Shown piece by piece: positions 21,350 to 30,609 of a stretch of DNA of 64,000 nucleotides. The notes beneath the pieces were generated by a model. That model saw only the letters and a program-made list of their open reading frames with translations, was not told the origin of the DNA and did not search any database. Source of the DNA: Neocallimastix lanati (nom. inval.) (taxonomy: Eukaryota; Neocallimastigomycota; Neocallimastigomycetes; Neocallimastigales; Neocallimastigaceae). The stretch covers positions 246,501 to 310,500 of the forward strand of contig JACVTC010000068.1 in the NCBI GenBank assembly GCA_016946835.1, in the 5' to 3' direction. Position 1 is the stretch's first letter; every line of letters starts with the position of its first letter. The position numbers were made by a program, and so were the translations under genes.

Positions 21350-21888
21350 GTTAACTTACATGGATTATTAGTATACATTAGTATATATATTTATATATTA
21401 CATGTCAGGTTACAATAATGTGTCATGTGGTCTAAGTCATATTTATATGTCCATAAATATCATGTAAAGAAAATTTATTGCACATTAGTTCTTATGTGTT
21501 CATTATCTATCTTAAAACAATAATTAATAAAGTTACTTATTATAAAATTTTATTTGATATTAATTAAATCAAATATTATATTATATTAAATTAATTTAAT
21601 TTAATCTTTTATAATAAAAAGAAGGCCTTTTCAATAAATGAAAATTTTATTAAAAAAAAATACATTAATACTGATACAAAAAAGTTCATTTTAATAAATA
21701 AAAAGTAAGCAAAAGAAAAATTTTTATTTTAGTATAATTAAATTTATTATTTTAAATAATAATAAATTTTTTATTAAATTTTATATTAAAGTTTTCATTA
21801 TAATAAGATAAACAAAATCAAAGAAGTGTGTTATTTTATTACAAAACAAAATAGAGAGAATAATTCTTAATGAAAGAAACTATAAAAT
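21350..21888. other. non-coding, contains left arm of the inverted repeat around the Rep segment
   Basis: From TGTTAAC at 21349 the sequence could be another LTR. The part 21525-21650 is inverted relative to 25700-25812 (see the separate entry). No ORF. Confidence 0.5.
21525..21650 (+). repeat. inverted repeat, left arm, flanking the Rep segment
   Basis: Its reverse complement reads ...ATTGAAAAGGCC then TTCTTTTTATTATAAAAGAT and ATTTGATTTAATTAATAT. It aligns with 25700-25812 on the plus strand over more than 100 bp with few changes and one gap of about 16 nt. The shared sequence includes a GGCC core, which is unusual in this AT-rich setting. Confidence 0.7.
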
Positions 21889-22116
21889 ATGGAGGAATTA
21901 TTAGGAAGATTAAAGGATGTTAATCTCGATCATACCATCGTTTTGAATGATAATACTACTGAGAAAACAGGAGGAAATATCTTATATGGTAAAGCTATCT
22001 CTGAAAAAGATGACTCTAGAGCCAGAAAAATCATATACAGATACTTAGGTAAAAAGACTTGGTATATTGAAATTCAATTTACAAAAGTTTTTTTTAATGA
22101 AAACTTTTTAATATAA
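21889..22116 (+). CDS. unknown 75-residue ORF convergent with rep
   Basis: Reads MEELLGRLKDVNLDHTIVLN then DNTTEKTGGNILYGKAISE, DDSRARKIIYRYLGKKTW and YIEIQF. Its codon use is more gene-like than that of the AT shadows around it, but I do not recognise the family. It lies inside the inverted repeat with rep, on the opposite strand and pointing toward the end of rep, the position of a second gene in many CRESS-DNA viruses. It is too short for a capsid protein and lacks a basic N-terminus. It could also be a truncated host or transposon gene. Confidence 0.35.
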   Translation: MEELLGRLKDVNLDHTIVLNDNTTEKTGGNILYGKAISEKDDSRARKIIYRYLGKKTWYIEIQFTKVFFNENFLI

Positions 22117-22160
22117 AATTTAATACAAAATTTATTATTATTTAAAATAATAAATTTAAT

Positions 22161-22608
22161 GGGAGTGGTGTATTTTGGCCATTTTTTTTGAAAGCATGTA
22201 GCGTATTATTAAAAATGTTTCATTTCGCCAAATTGAAAATTATTAAATAAATAAATCAATAAATAAAAAATTAAATATTATTAATGTATTTATAATTTTA
22301 AAGTAAATTCTTAAATATTAAAAAAATTTACAAAATATTAAAATATATCTTTATAATTAAATATATTTTTATAATTTAATAAAATAAATAATTATTTATT
22401 GCTATTTTACAAAATATTAAAAAGTATCTTTAATTAATTATTAAATATAATAAAAACAAGTTTAAAAAAAATTATTTTGAAATTTTATTTATTTATTCAT
22501 TCATTTATTCATATCAACAGCCACTTGTCGAAATGCAACCTGGGGAATTGAAACTTAGAGAAATGCAACATTATAATAATACGCCACTTGGCGAAATGAA
22601 ACTCTCCC
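22161..22608. mobile_element. MULE-type MITE with 9-bp target duplication
   Basis: Flanked by direct copies of AAATTTAAT at 22152-22160 and 22609-22617; 9 bp is characteristic of Mutator-like elements. Ends GGGAGTGG... and ...CTCTCCC. Both ends carry GTTTCATTTCGCCAA (22217-22231; inverted copy 22588-22602) and GCGTATTATT (22201-22210; inverted copy 22575-22584), with further degenerate 'gaaatgcaac' units at 22529-22570. No ORF, so it is non-autonomous. Confidence 0.75.
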
Positions 22609-22617
22609 AAATTTAAT

Positions 22618-22819
22618 AAACACTAAAATAAAGAATTTTTCTTTTGTTTAATTTTTATTTATTAAAATACACTTCATAAATATAACTTCCCTTCGTTATA
22701 TTTACAAAACTAGATATTACAAATTTTATAAAACTTTATTAATTTTATTTAAAAATTACAAGATTAAAAACTTATTAATACATTTATTTAATAAAAATAA
22801 AAAAAAATAAAACTAATTT
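22618..22819. other. AT-rich spacer downstream of rep
   Basis: Non-coding stretch between the MITE and the rep stop codon. No recognisable feature. Confidence 0.5.
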
Positions 22820-24292
22820 TTATAATGTTGAACTATTATCAGGTTCCTTTCCTTTATTATTTCTTTTTTTAATAATTGTATTTAAATTATTCAATCTATA
22901 TTTATTTTTTAAAATTTGTTTTAAATAATCAAAAGTAGGATATTTATCCCTTAAATCCTTTATTGTTGGATCGTTTTGATCTTCGTAATTGGTATTTTCA
23001 TACCATTCTTCAAAGTAGTTTTGTTGTTCTTCTTCAGTAAAAGAGGCCTTTATTAAGAGTTCCTCTTTTTCATCTTCATTGATTTCTTCTTCTTCTGGTT
23101 GAACTGGACTGGTAGCTGATTCTTCGGATTCCGGTTCTTCAGTTGCATTGTTGTTGAATTCAAGAACGTTGGATTGAATTTCTTCGATTTGTGATTCAGA
23201 GAAGCACTCCTGAATAATTTTCTGTTTTTTATTTAACTCATAATTATCAAATTGAATTTTTCTTTTATTGAATGTTTGGATAAAATTATTAAAAATTTTT
23301 TGTTTTTATATATTTTATTGTATCGTAATATAGCGCTAATCTATCTAAATTTGGCCTGTTTATATCATCGTGTATTGAATTAAGGTGTATTGAATAAAGT
23401 CTCCTGTTAATTGGTTCATAATCCTCAAATTAATTGCCCATCTTTATTTGTAAAAAGCTGTTTTAAGTTGTAATTAGATGTTAGAATCCAAAAACGAGGT
23501 CTAATCTTTTCAATATTAGCACCCTTTACTTCACCTGGAAAAACATATTGGTCAGACCAGGTCTTTAAATTCGAAGCAGCTAATTGACACCAATTCTTCG
23601 ATAACTACAATTTCTTGACCCATGTAGTCATCCCACCACTTATTGCGAGATTTTTTATAAACTCTTAAAGATTTATGTTCTCTATCTCTGAGTTTACAGT
23701 AAAGTTTCCAAAATTCGTTTAAAACATAAACAATCTCGTATATTCTGAAACTTTTTTCTGTACCAGTTTTTCCGTGTATAAATAAATTAAATTCTTTGAA
23801 GAAATCACCTTTTTCGTTAGTTAAATAGAGATTATCAGTTTCCAAATTTTCCACATATAGTTTTTAATTATATTATCATATTTCAACATTTTTTCAAGAT
23901 CAATATCAGAAAATCTACCTTTCTTTGCTAATTCCACAGCTTGACGATAAGTTTTGTTTATCATTCCTTAGATTTTCTCTAATAAACTCAGATAGAAACT
24001 GCCATATATCACCACATTTTTTACAATAGTTTAAATTAGCTTCATATACCTTTTTACATGGTTCAATATGAAGTTCTTCAATGTTCAGTAAATTTTTAAT
24101 AGTAGTCGGCCTGCATTTTTTTCTTAAACAAAGGCATCCCTGAAGATGTGGAGTTCCTGTTGTAGGAGCTTTTTCGTGACCGTAAAATAGATGCATGACA
24201 TTCGAATTTTCCATAGCATAATTTTGAATGATTCTTTCTTGTTCATCAGAGTAGTTAGAAAGAGTGAAAGCGAAATAACGAGAAGCGGCCAT
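22820..24292 (-). pseudogene. rep: CRESS-DNA-virus-type replication initiator (Rep), endogenous, frame-broken
   Basis: Rep nicks the viral origin with a HUH endonuclease and unwinds DNA with a superfamily-3 helicase. From the ATG at 24290-24292 the endonuclease domain shows motif I FTLSNY (residues 9-14), motif II HLQG (49-52) and motif III YCKK (89-92, catalytic Tyr). After frame breaks near 23945 and 23860 come Walker A GKTGTEKS (about 23773-23750; the third Gly of the usual motif is Glu), Walker B VVIEEL (about 23608-23591) and motif C ILTSNY (about 23488-23471). A PINRRLYSIHL block follows a third break near 23430. A fourth break near 23300 leads to a long, strongly acidic C-terminal extension ending at 22820. 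The total of about 490 codons is long for a Rep (usually about 300). No capsid gene is recognised. Endogenised Rep genes are known in many eukaryotes. Confidence 0.88.
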
Positions 24293-24496
24293 TTTTTTTT
24301 TGTTTAATAATAAGATTTTATTTATCTTTTAGTTATTTAAAAAAATAAAGATGTGAGTTAAAAATTAAAGATTTTTTTGATCCTTTTATAAAAAAAATAA
24401 CTATTTTTTATAATAAGTAGAGTTGATAAATAGTTCAAAAAGTTTTTACACAAATTAAATTGACAATATATTACAGTATATTCAAATGAATTGATT
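24293..24496. promoter_or_regulatory. rep upstream region
   Basis: About 200 bp of AT-rich sequence between the rep start codon and the origin hairpin, where a Rep promoter would be expected. The only motif seen is a TATTAC at 24469-24474. Confidence 0.4.
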
Positions 24497-24536
24497 CAAA
24501 CTGTTTCCGATACCCTAGTATTACGGAAATAGTTTG
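24497..24536 (-). promoter_or_regulatory. CRESS-DNA-virus replication origin hairpin with nonanucleotide TAGTATTAC
   Basis: The left arm CAAACTGTTTCCG (24497-24509) pairs with the right arm CGGAAATAGTTTG (24524-24536): 13 bp with a single G-T wobble. The 14-nt loop presents CCCTAGTATTA, and the nonanucleotide TAGTATTAC occupies 24516-24524. This is the canonical geometry of circovirus-like origins, in which Rep cuts between the T and A of TAGTATT/AC. The spacing of about 200 bp from the rep start and the divergent side are as in CRESS-DNA viruses. The stem is intact although rep is broken. Confidence 0.9.
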
Positions 24537-24591
24537 ACCCTGCACTATTTCTTTGAAAACACGAAGTCAAAAAATAGAGACATGCAAGGTA

Positions 24592-24610
24592 TTGGTCGAC
24601 ACCAGACCAA
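24592..24610. repeat. short inverted repeat near origin, possible Rep-binding iteron
   Basis: TTGGTC at 24592-24597 and GACCAA at 24605-24610 with a 7-nt loop, 56 bp beyond the origin hairpin. CRESS Rep proteins often bind short repeats close to the origin; that role is inferred only from position. Confidence 0.35.
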
Positions 24611-25050
24611 AGTATAAAGTAATATATGTACAACAAGCATTCCTTCATATATGCGTACATATAATAATATATATTACACGATATATTCCAATGTATTACC
24701 GTATATATTAAACATATATAAACCACGATTAAGTATATATTCTGTATATCCCGTAAATCAACATTATATTGTTCTGAGTCAATATTAATACATGAAACAT
24801 TTAATATAACACCAAATTTAATATAATGACACACCTTTGTGATTAAAACATTTAATATTACACTAAAAATTCTCATATTACACAAATTATAGATCAGTAT
24901 ATGTGTCTAGACTCCTTCCAAATAACTTCTTTTTTTTATTAAAAAAAAATTCTTCCTAAAAAATTTTTTTAAATCTTTTTTTTCTTTTTAAATCTTTATT
25001 TTTTTTCTTTTTATATACAATAATTTTTTTATTATTTCAATATTAGTATT
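24611..25050. other. non-coding sequence beyond the origin
   Basis: Several TATTAC words (24672, 24694, 24856, 24876) but no capsid-like ORF on the plus strand, where a divergent cap gene would start. A minus-strand open frame of 129 codons here overlaps the origin hairpin and has no recognisable domain; I treat it as chance. Confidence 0.5.
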
Positions 25051-25664
25051 TGTAATCAATCTGTCAATAAAAACAGATTATAATAATAAAAAACACTACA
25101 CAATTTAAACAAATAAAAATAAGTAAATTCTTTTATTAATAGATTCTTGTATTAATTATAACTTTCTTTTATGTTATTAACTGTAAAATAGTTAATAACT
25201 AATACATCGATTTAATTGAGAAAAATTACATGTATTTATATTTTTTTATTACATTATTAATATATGATGTTATTTAATATATATAAAGCTATTTATTTAT
25301 AAACAAAAGATTTTTAATAATTTTATTATTTATTAATTTACTAAAACTAAAATTAATTTATTAAATTATTTATTTTATTTATTATTTTAATACTTCTAAT
25401 AATTTTAATTATATATTTAATATTGAAAAACTATTTTTATTAATATTAACTATTTATGATTATTCATAAATTAATATTTAACTATTTAAAATTAAACTAG
25501 GCAAACTAAACTAATTAATTAAATTAAAAAAATATTTTCAATTTAAAAAAATAATTAAATTTTATTTCAATAAATATTATATTTAAAAAAAATATACATT
25601 AAATAAATTAATTATACGAAAAATTAAACTATTTAATGTATTAAAGATTTGTTAAATCTTTACA
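25051..25664 (-). mobile_element. solo LTR, family F (copy 1)
   Basis: Plus-strand ends TGTAATCAATC... and ...AAATCTTTACA, flanked by GTATT at 25046-25050 and 25665-25669. It resembles the 38999-39760 copy, including TTACATGTATTTATA and the TAGTTAATAACTAATACATC block. It inserted between the origin and the right inverted-repeat arm of the Rep segment. Confidence 0.8.
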
Positions 25665-25699
25665 GTATTATTGTATTTTTTTTACCTAATTTAATCCTA

Positions 25700-25812
25700 A
25701 TTTGATTTTATTGGAAAGGCCTCTTTTTTATTATAAAAGATTAAACTAAATTAATAATATTTGATTTAATTAATATTAAATAAAAATTTATAATATATAA
25801 CTATAATTTCAT
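25700..25812 (-). repeat. inverted repeat, right arm, flanking the Rep segment
   Basis: Contains TATTGGAAAGGCC, then CTTTTTTATTATAAAAGATT and ATTTGATTTAATTAATAT; inverted copy of 21525-21650. Just outside it lies the palindrome TTTCGTACGAAA (25817-25828). Confidence 0.7.
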
Positions 25813-25928
25813 CCATTTCGTACGAAAAAATTTATTTTTGTAATTTTGATGAAAGGAATTTAATTTGAAAATCTAACAATTCACTCAAAATAAAATTTCT
25901 TTAATCAAAATATAATTAAGAATAAAAA

Positions 25929-26728
25929 TTAATAATTAGAGGTGTTATCAATAAAGTAATAGAAAAATTTTATACTAATTTTCTTTGTTAAGATATTCTC
26001 AAGTATATCATTAGAATTAATATGCAAAATATTAATAAACTCTTTCTTTAAATAATCCATTACAAATATGGAATCTTCTATTTCCTTTTTTAAATTGTTT
26101 AATTTTATAATTTTTTTTAATAAAGTCAGCGGTTGTATTAAATTCTGTTTCAGTTGTGTTTTTAGCTGTGGATTTTTGTCTTTTTTGGTTTCCAATAAAC
26201 AGGAGCACATCTTATGTATATTTTTTGTCTATTGGTTGATTTTACATTATCATCATTATCCTTTGGTCTAAAACTTGCATCTGAATATCAACAGCAGGTT
26301 CTATTAAACTATTGCTAATTAATAAATTATTTTCGTCTTTGTTTATCATAGTATATTTAGTATTTTCCAAAATAAAAATTGATTAATCATTAGTAGCAAT
26401 GATATCTGCAGTTGTAATATTAGTTTCTTTAGTTGGAACATCTCTATTAATAGTGATTGTTTCATTTTCTTCTTCTTTCTTTTTTTTTCTTCATATTCCT
26501 CTTCATTAGTATCAGTGGCTTTTGTAATAGTAGTAGTAGTTTTTTCAGATGGAATTTCTCTGTTAAGAGTAGTAGTTTCTTCCGATGGAATTGGAATTTC
26601 TCCATTAAGAGTAGTAGATTTTTCAGTTGGAATTTCTCTACTAAGTAGTAATAGTTTCTTCAGTTTCACAGTAATAAGCCTTTAAATAATCCCATAATTC
26701 AAAGGCTGTATTAATGTCTTCCACTTAA
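25929..26728 (-). pseudogene. degenerate ORF with PSE/TTT-rich repeats, possibly gag-like
   Basis: On the minus strand a frame beginning about 26728 reads EDINTAFELWDYLKAYYCET before a stop. The phrase resembles the '..ELWDxLKxxY' motif of copia Gag (UBN2 type). A shifted frame continues with imperfect repeats of EIPTEKSTTLNG / EIPIPSEETTTLNR / EIPSEKTTTT and a lysine/glutamate-rich run, then further breaks. The last open piece (25929-26210) contains KKEIEDSIFVMDYLKKEF. Identity uncertain; it may be a decayed retroelement gag or a repeat-containing host protein. Confidence 0.35.
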
Positions 26729-27090
26729 CTAAAAGTATTATATATTAGTTAAATATTCTTATTTATCTTAAAGTTAAAGTATATACTAAAAATGCATAAT
26801 TCTTATATATATTATGATATAATAAATAGTTATAATTTATTATATTATAATATAATTAAGTATAAAGTTGATATTATTAGATATATTATTTATATACTTT
26901 TATTTTATATTTAGTTTATTATTAAACTATTGGTTTGTATGTAAAATAATCCTAGTAATATGGATCCTTCGCTTAATTATTTGACGGAGGTTAACTTGGT
27001 TAATTTCTAGGATAGAAAATAATAATATTAAATAAAAATAATATAATTATACTAAGTAAAAATAATAACACATAAAGATCCCACATATCG
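26729..27090 (+). mobile_element. LTR, family C, 5' truncated
   Basis: The region around 26770 (tatactaaaaatgcataatt) and the end ACACATAAAGATCCCACATAT correspond to the family C LTR at 14290-14747. A diverged primer site (GAATGGAGATATCCGGG) follows at 27095-27111. Confidence 0.7.
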
Positions 27091-27626
27091 AAATGAATGG
27101 AGATATCCGGGATGTTTACTAGTATAGTTATATTATTTTAGGAAATTTATTTTGAAAATTATAATATAATTAAGAATAAATAAAGCATTTTAAGACATTA
27201 AAAATATATTTTGATTGGTATTAAATTGTATTTATTATAATATTAGTAATAACGCATAAAGTTAAATTTATTTAAATATAATAATTAAAGACAACTGGGA
27301 ATTCAGACCAAAATAAAAACGAATAAGTTTTAAATTTATTAAAATAAATAAAAGTAATTAATATTAATAATATTAAATATAATAATTATACATGAGAGTT
27401 TTATATAAAAATAAAATTTTTTTACTAATATATATTAATAACAGTTAGTTATGATAAACGGAATAGTTGAGGAAAGCTATTAATAAAATTATAAAAAACA
27501 ATTAAAAATAAAAATAAAAATAAAAATAAAAGAAAATAGATAAAATAAAATAATATATATATTAATATTTAGAATCTATAGATTTAATAGATAAGCTTTA
27601 TTATAAATAATATTTAATAATAACAA
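27091..27626. other. gypsy-C-like leader
   Basis: Primer site and untranslated leader. The words 'aaagacaactgggaattcag' and 'aaataaaaacgaataagt' match the gypsy-C leader at 48780-48815. Non-coding. Confidence 0.6.
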
Positions 27627-28175
27627 TGAGTATTAGTAGTAGTAGTACTGAATTTAGTGGTTAGGATGTTGATACCGAAACTCTCCCAAGAATTGGTGGA
27701 TCTTGTAGGGATGCGATTTAGAATTAGTAATTGGTTTCAAAGAGAAGATATTACTACTGATATAATATATACTAATAAATTAGTATATATTATTTCTTCT
27801 GCTGTAGACGATATTGTAAGAGTGTTTAAAGAAAAGGAAGCAGAAATATATAGAGCTCTTTCATTAGATGAATTTGTTGATTTAGTAAAAAGGAAGTATT
27901 GGAGAGAAAATCAAAATTATAATAAATTAAGACAAATATAATGATTAGTTATTGAACCAAATGAGACAATATATGATTTCAATACAAGATACCTCGATTT
28001 ATACGACCAATTGGTAACGGAGGATAGAGTATCTATCTTAGTAATGGACTATGATAATGAGGTGAGATAAAGAAGTAATATTTATGAAAAAATAGTCATG
28101 ACAGAGGAGGATACCTTGATAAAAACTTGAAATCTTGCCCGAGAAGTATACAAATAATTATAACGAAGTCTAAAG
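27627..28175 (+). pseudogene. gypsy-C-like gag, degenerate
   Basis: ATG at 27627 with serine-rich start (MSISSSSTEFSG then a stop), continuing in other frames: SNWFQREDITTDI, DDIVRVFKEKEAEIYRALSL, KRKYWRENQ, then VIEPNETIYDFNTRYLDLYD and TEDRVSILVMDYDN. It is colinear with the intact Gag at 49239-49820, with several in-frame stops and one frameshift. It breaks off before the zinc knuckle at an LTR-A-like sequence. Confidence 0.85.
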
Positions 28176-28189
28176 ATAGTGTAACAGGT

Positions 28190-28570
28190 AAATTTTATAT
28201 AAACTAATATAACGAATAACAAATAACTAAAAGCTAAGAAAATTTAATACCTATTTATTCGAGTTATTATATGAAACACTAATATTAACTTTAAATAATA
28301 ATTTTTTATTTAATTAAAGAATATAACTCAGCGCTATTAATCTCTATTCATTAATAGTTGGCTGGGCTTATACTAAGTTTGTTTATTTATTTTTAAAATA
28401 AGTAATTTTTATTTATTTAATGTTATATTCATGATATAACAAATTACTTTTATAGTAACGCTAGTACGTTAACAATTCAATTACATGGTTTATTTATACA
28501 TGCTAATATATTTTATGATTGGATACATGCTAGCTTATTTAAATTAATAAATTATTTAATTATAAAACTA
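28190..28570 (-). mobile_element. LTR, family A, diverged
   Basis: Shares with 5000-5290 the blocks 'attcgagtt', 'agcgc..t', 'ctgggctta', 'taacgctagt.cgtta' and 'tttatgattgg', in the same order and orientation. Considerably more diverged than the copies at 2.5 and 5 kb. Confidence 0.6.
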
Positions 28571-29095
28571 TCATGGATTATAAACCCTTGTTCGACTTCT
28601 TTACCTCAAAAGAACCAAATAATGCTAGATAGGCATGATGGTGTCTTAAAGTTAGCACCTTTGGTATAGACATTCAATATGGACCGGGTATAAAAAATTT
28701 AATCGCTTATGCCTTATCTAGATTAAAATCAGACGATAATGTTGTTTTGGCTACAACGAAATATTCAAAAATCAATGATGAATTATTGTCTTGAACTATT
28801 AAGGAATATTTAAATGAGAAGATGGTTACCTTCAAAGGGGAATCTTATTTCGTAGACGGTAATCAATATAGAAATAACAAAACTATATGATAAATTGAAA
28901 TTGATCCTTGGAGCCATACTTTGTTGGACCCTTTAAAGTTATCAAGATGCAGTAACTCTCGCAAATCCAGAAAGTGGAATTCAAATGAACAGGAACGTGC
29001 ACTTAAAGAATATTGTAAAATATAACTCGATTCTAGTATAATTTTGAGTTTAAGAGGTGGCATCCTGACAAAGAATGATTATTAAAACATTATTT
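28571..29095 (+). pseudogene. gypsy RNase H tail and integrase C-terminal fragment
   Basis: DYKPLFDFFTSKEPNNAR, a stop, ARWCLKVSTFGIDIQYGPG and KNLIAYALSRLKSDDN form the end of a gypsy RNase H. After roughly 100 residues of linker, frames around 28910-29030 give GPFKVIKMQ and ANPESGIQMNRNVHLKNIVK, the SH3-like integrase C-terminus (compare 54288-54488). The integrase zinc finger and core are missing, so an internal deletion occurred. Confidence 0.8.
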
Positions 29096-30385
29096 ACTTA
29101 ATATTTTGATAATTCTTTACTTATTGGATTTTTAATATTCTTATAATATTAAATATTAATACTGCAATTTCAATATAAAATATAAACTTAAAATTTTATT
29201 TATCAAGGTATCAATAATTATTGTAATTTATGTCTTAAGGTAATTATATTAAAAAAAATAAATATTAATTATCCTTAAAATAGTAATTTTAATTAAATAA
29301 GGAATCACTAATTTTGTAAATTTATGAAAAGTTATCATTATATACATTTATAAAAAAGTTAATAATATATAGTCGCCATTTAATAATAAATTATTAGATT
29401 TATTATTAGTAAAAATAAAAAAAATTAATAGTTAAATACTAATTTAAATAATAATTTTGTTCTATTCCTTTCTATTTAATTTACGGCTACATTAAATTAA
29501 AGTTAAAAAGAAAATATAAAGAGTAAAATGTTATTAAAAAAATAAAATGAAAAATAATATCAATAAAAATATAAAATAAAATAAATAAATAAAATAATAA
29601 TAAATAAATAAATAAATAGATAAATTGATAAATAAATAAATAAATAAATAGATAAACATACAAACAAATAATCAAATATATTAATTAAATATATAAAATT
29701 CATTATTTAGTTATTGAATTTGTGTTTTCTTTTATTTTCTTGTTATTTATAATTATAACCTGAACCATTCCATTTGGGATACAGTATTTAAACAAAAATG
29801 GAAAATTATCAATGATATAATAATATATATCATAATAAATAATTAATTAGGAAAATTATATATATATTATAATAAATAATGATGAATAACTCATGGTTCG
29901 AATATCTCTTGTTGGGAGAAGTTTTATTTATTATTTATTTATTTATAGATTTTATTTATTTATTATTTAAAAGTAATTATAATTTATTTAATACATGTAT
30001 TTAATTATTGTTGAAAATATAATGGAAATTGGTAAATAAATTTGGCATAAAACAGTATAAAACATTGCAAAGAATAATTAATTATAAAGAATTTTATTTT
30101 TATATTTTTAATTCATTAAAAATTATTTAATCAATTAATTTTATGATAACAATTAAGTATTTAAAGTATTTTATATAAAAGTATAAAATAAAATATATAT
30201 TAAAGTAAAATATTAAAATAAAATATTATTCATGAAATATTAATAATAAAAGAAATTTATTATATTAAAATATAAAATATTAATATAAAATAATAATTAT
30301 TTAAATAATTAAAAATATAATAAAATAAATATCAATATAAAATAATATAAAAATAATAAAAATAATTTTTTAAATTATTTTTATT
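29096..30385. other. AT-rich, simple repeats, no gene
   Basis: Holds an (AAAT)n-like tract at about 29570-29660 and otherwise featureless AT sequence. The isolated open frame across the AAAT tract is low-complexity. Confidence 0.5.
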
Positions 30386-30605
30386 TTTAACATAAAATTT
30401 ATATTATAAAATTTATGTTTATATTAATTTTATATTTTTTTATAATTTTATGTCTTTGCATAATTTTATTTTTTATCAAGTCATATTAAATCACTTTTAA
30501 TTTATATCATGTATTTTCAAATGATTTATTAATTTATTTTTATGTAATTATAAATAAATAAAATTTATTAATAATTAAAAGTTTTTATGGTCGTTTTATA
30601 TCATT
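30386..30605 (-). mobile_element. LTR-like repeat, family B
   Basis: Matches the sequence on both sides of the solo LTR at 14047-14747 (words 'cataattttatgtcttt.cat', 'tcatgtattttcaaatgatt', 'ttttatgtaattat'), and 700-960 in reverse. It adjoins the end of the minus-strand gypsy-3 integrase, so it is probably that element's 3' LTR. Confidence 0.55.
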
Positions 30606-30609
30606 TGTT

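Noticed and set aside
24496-24885. 129-codon minus-strand open frame beside the Rep origin as a capsid gene
   Set aside because: It covers the origin hairpin itself, lacks a basic N-terminus, runs in the rep direction rather than divergently, and looks like translated AT-rich DNA.
29487-29675. 62-codon hydrophobic minus-strand ORF
   Set aside because: It is a translation of an (AAAT)n-type simple repeat.
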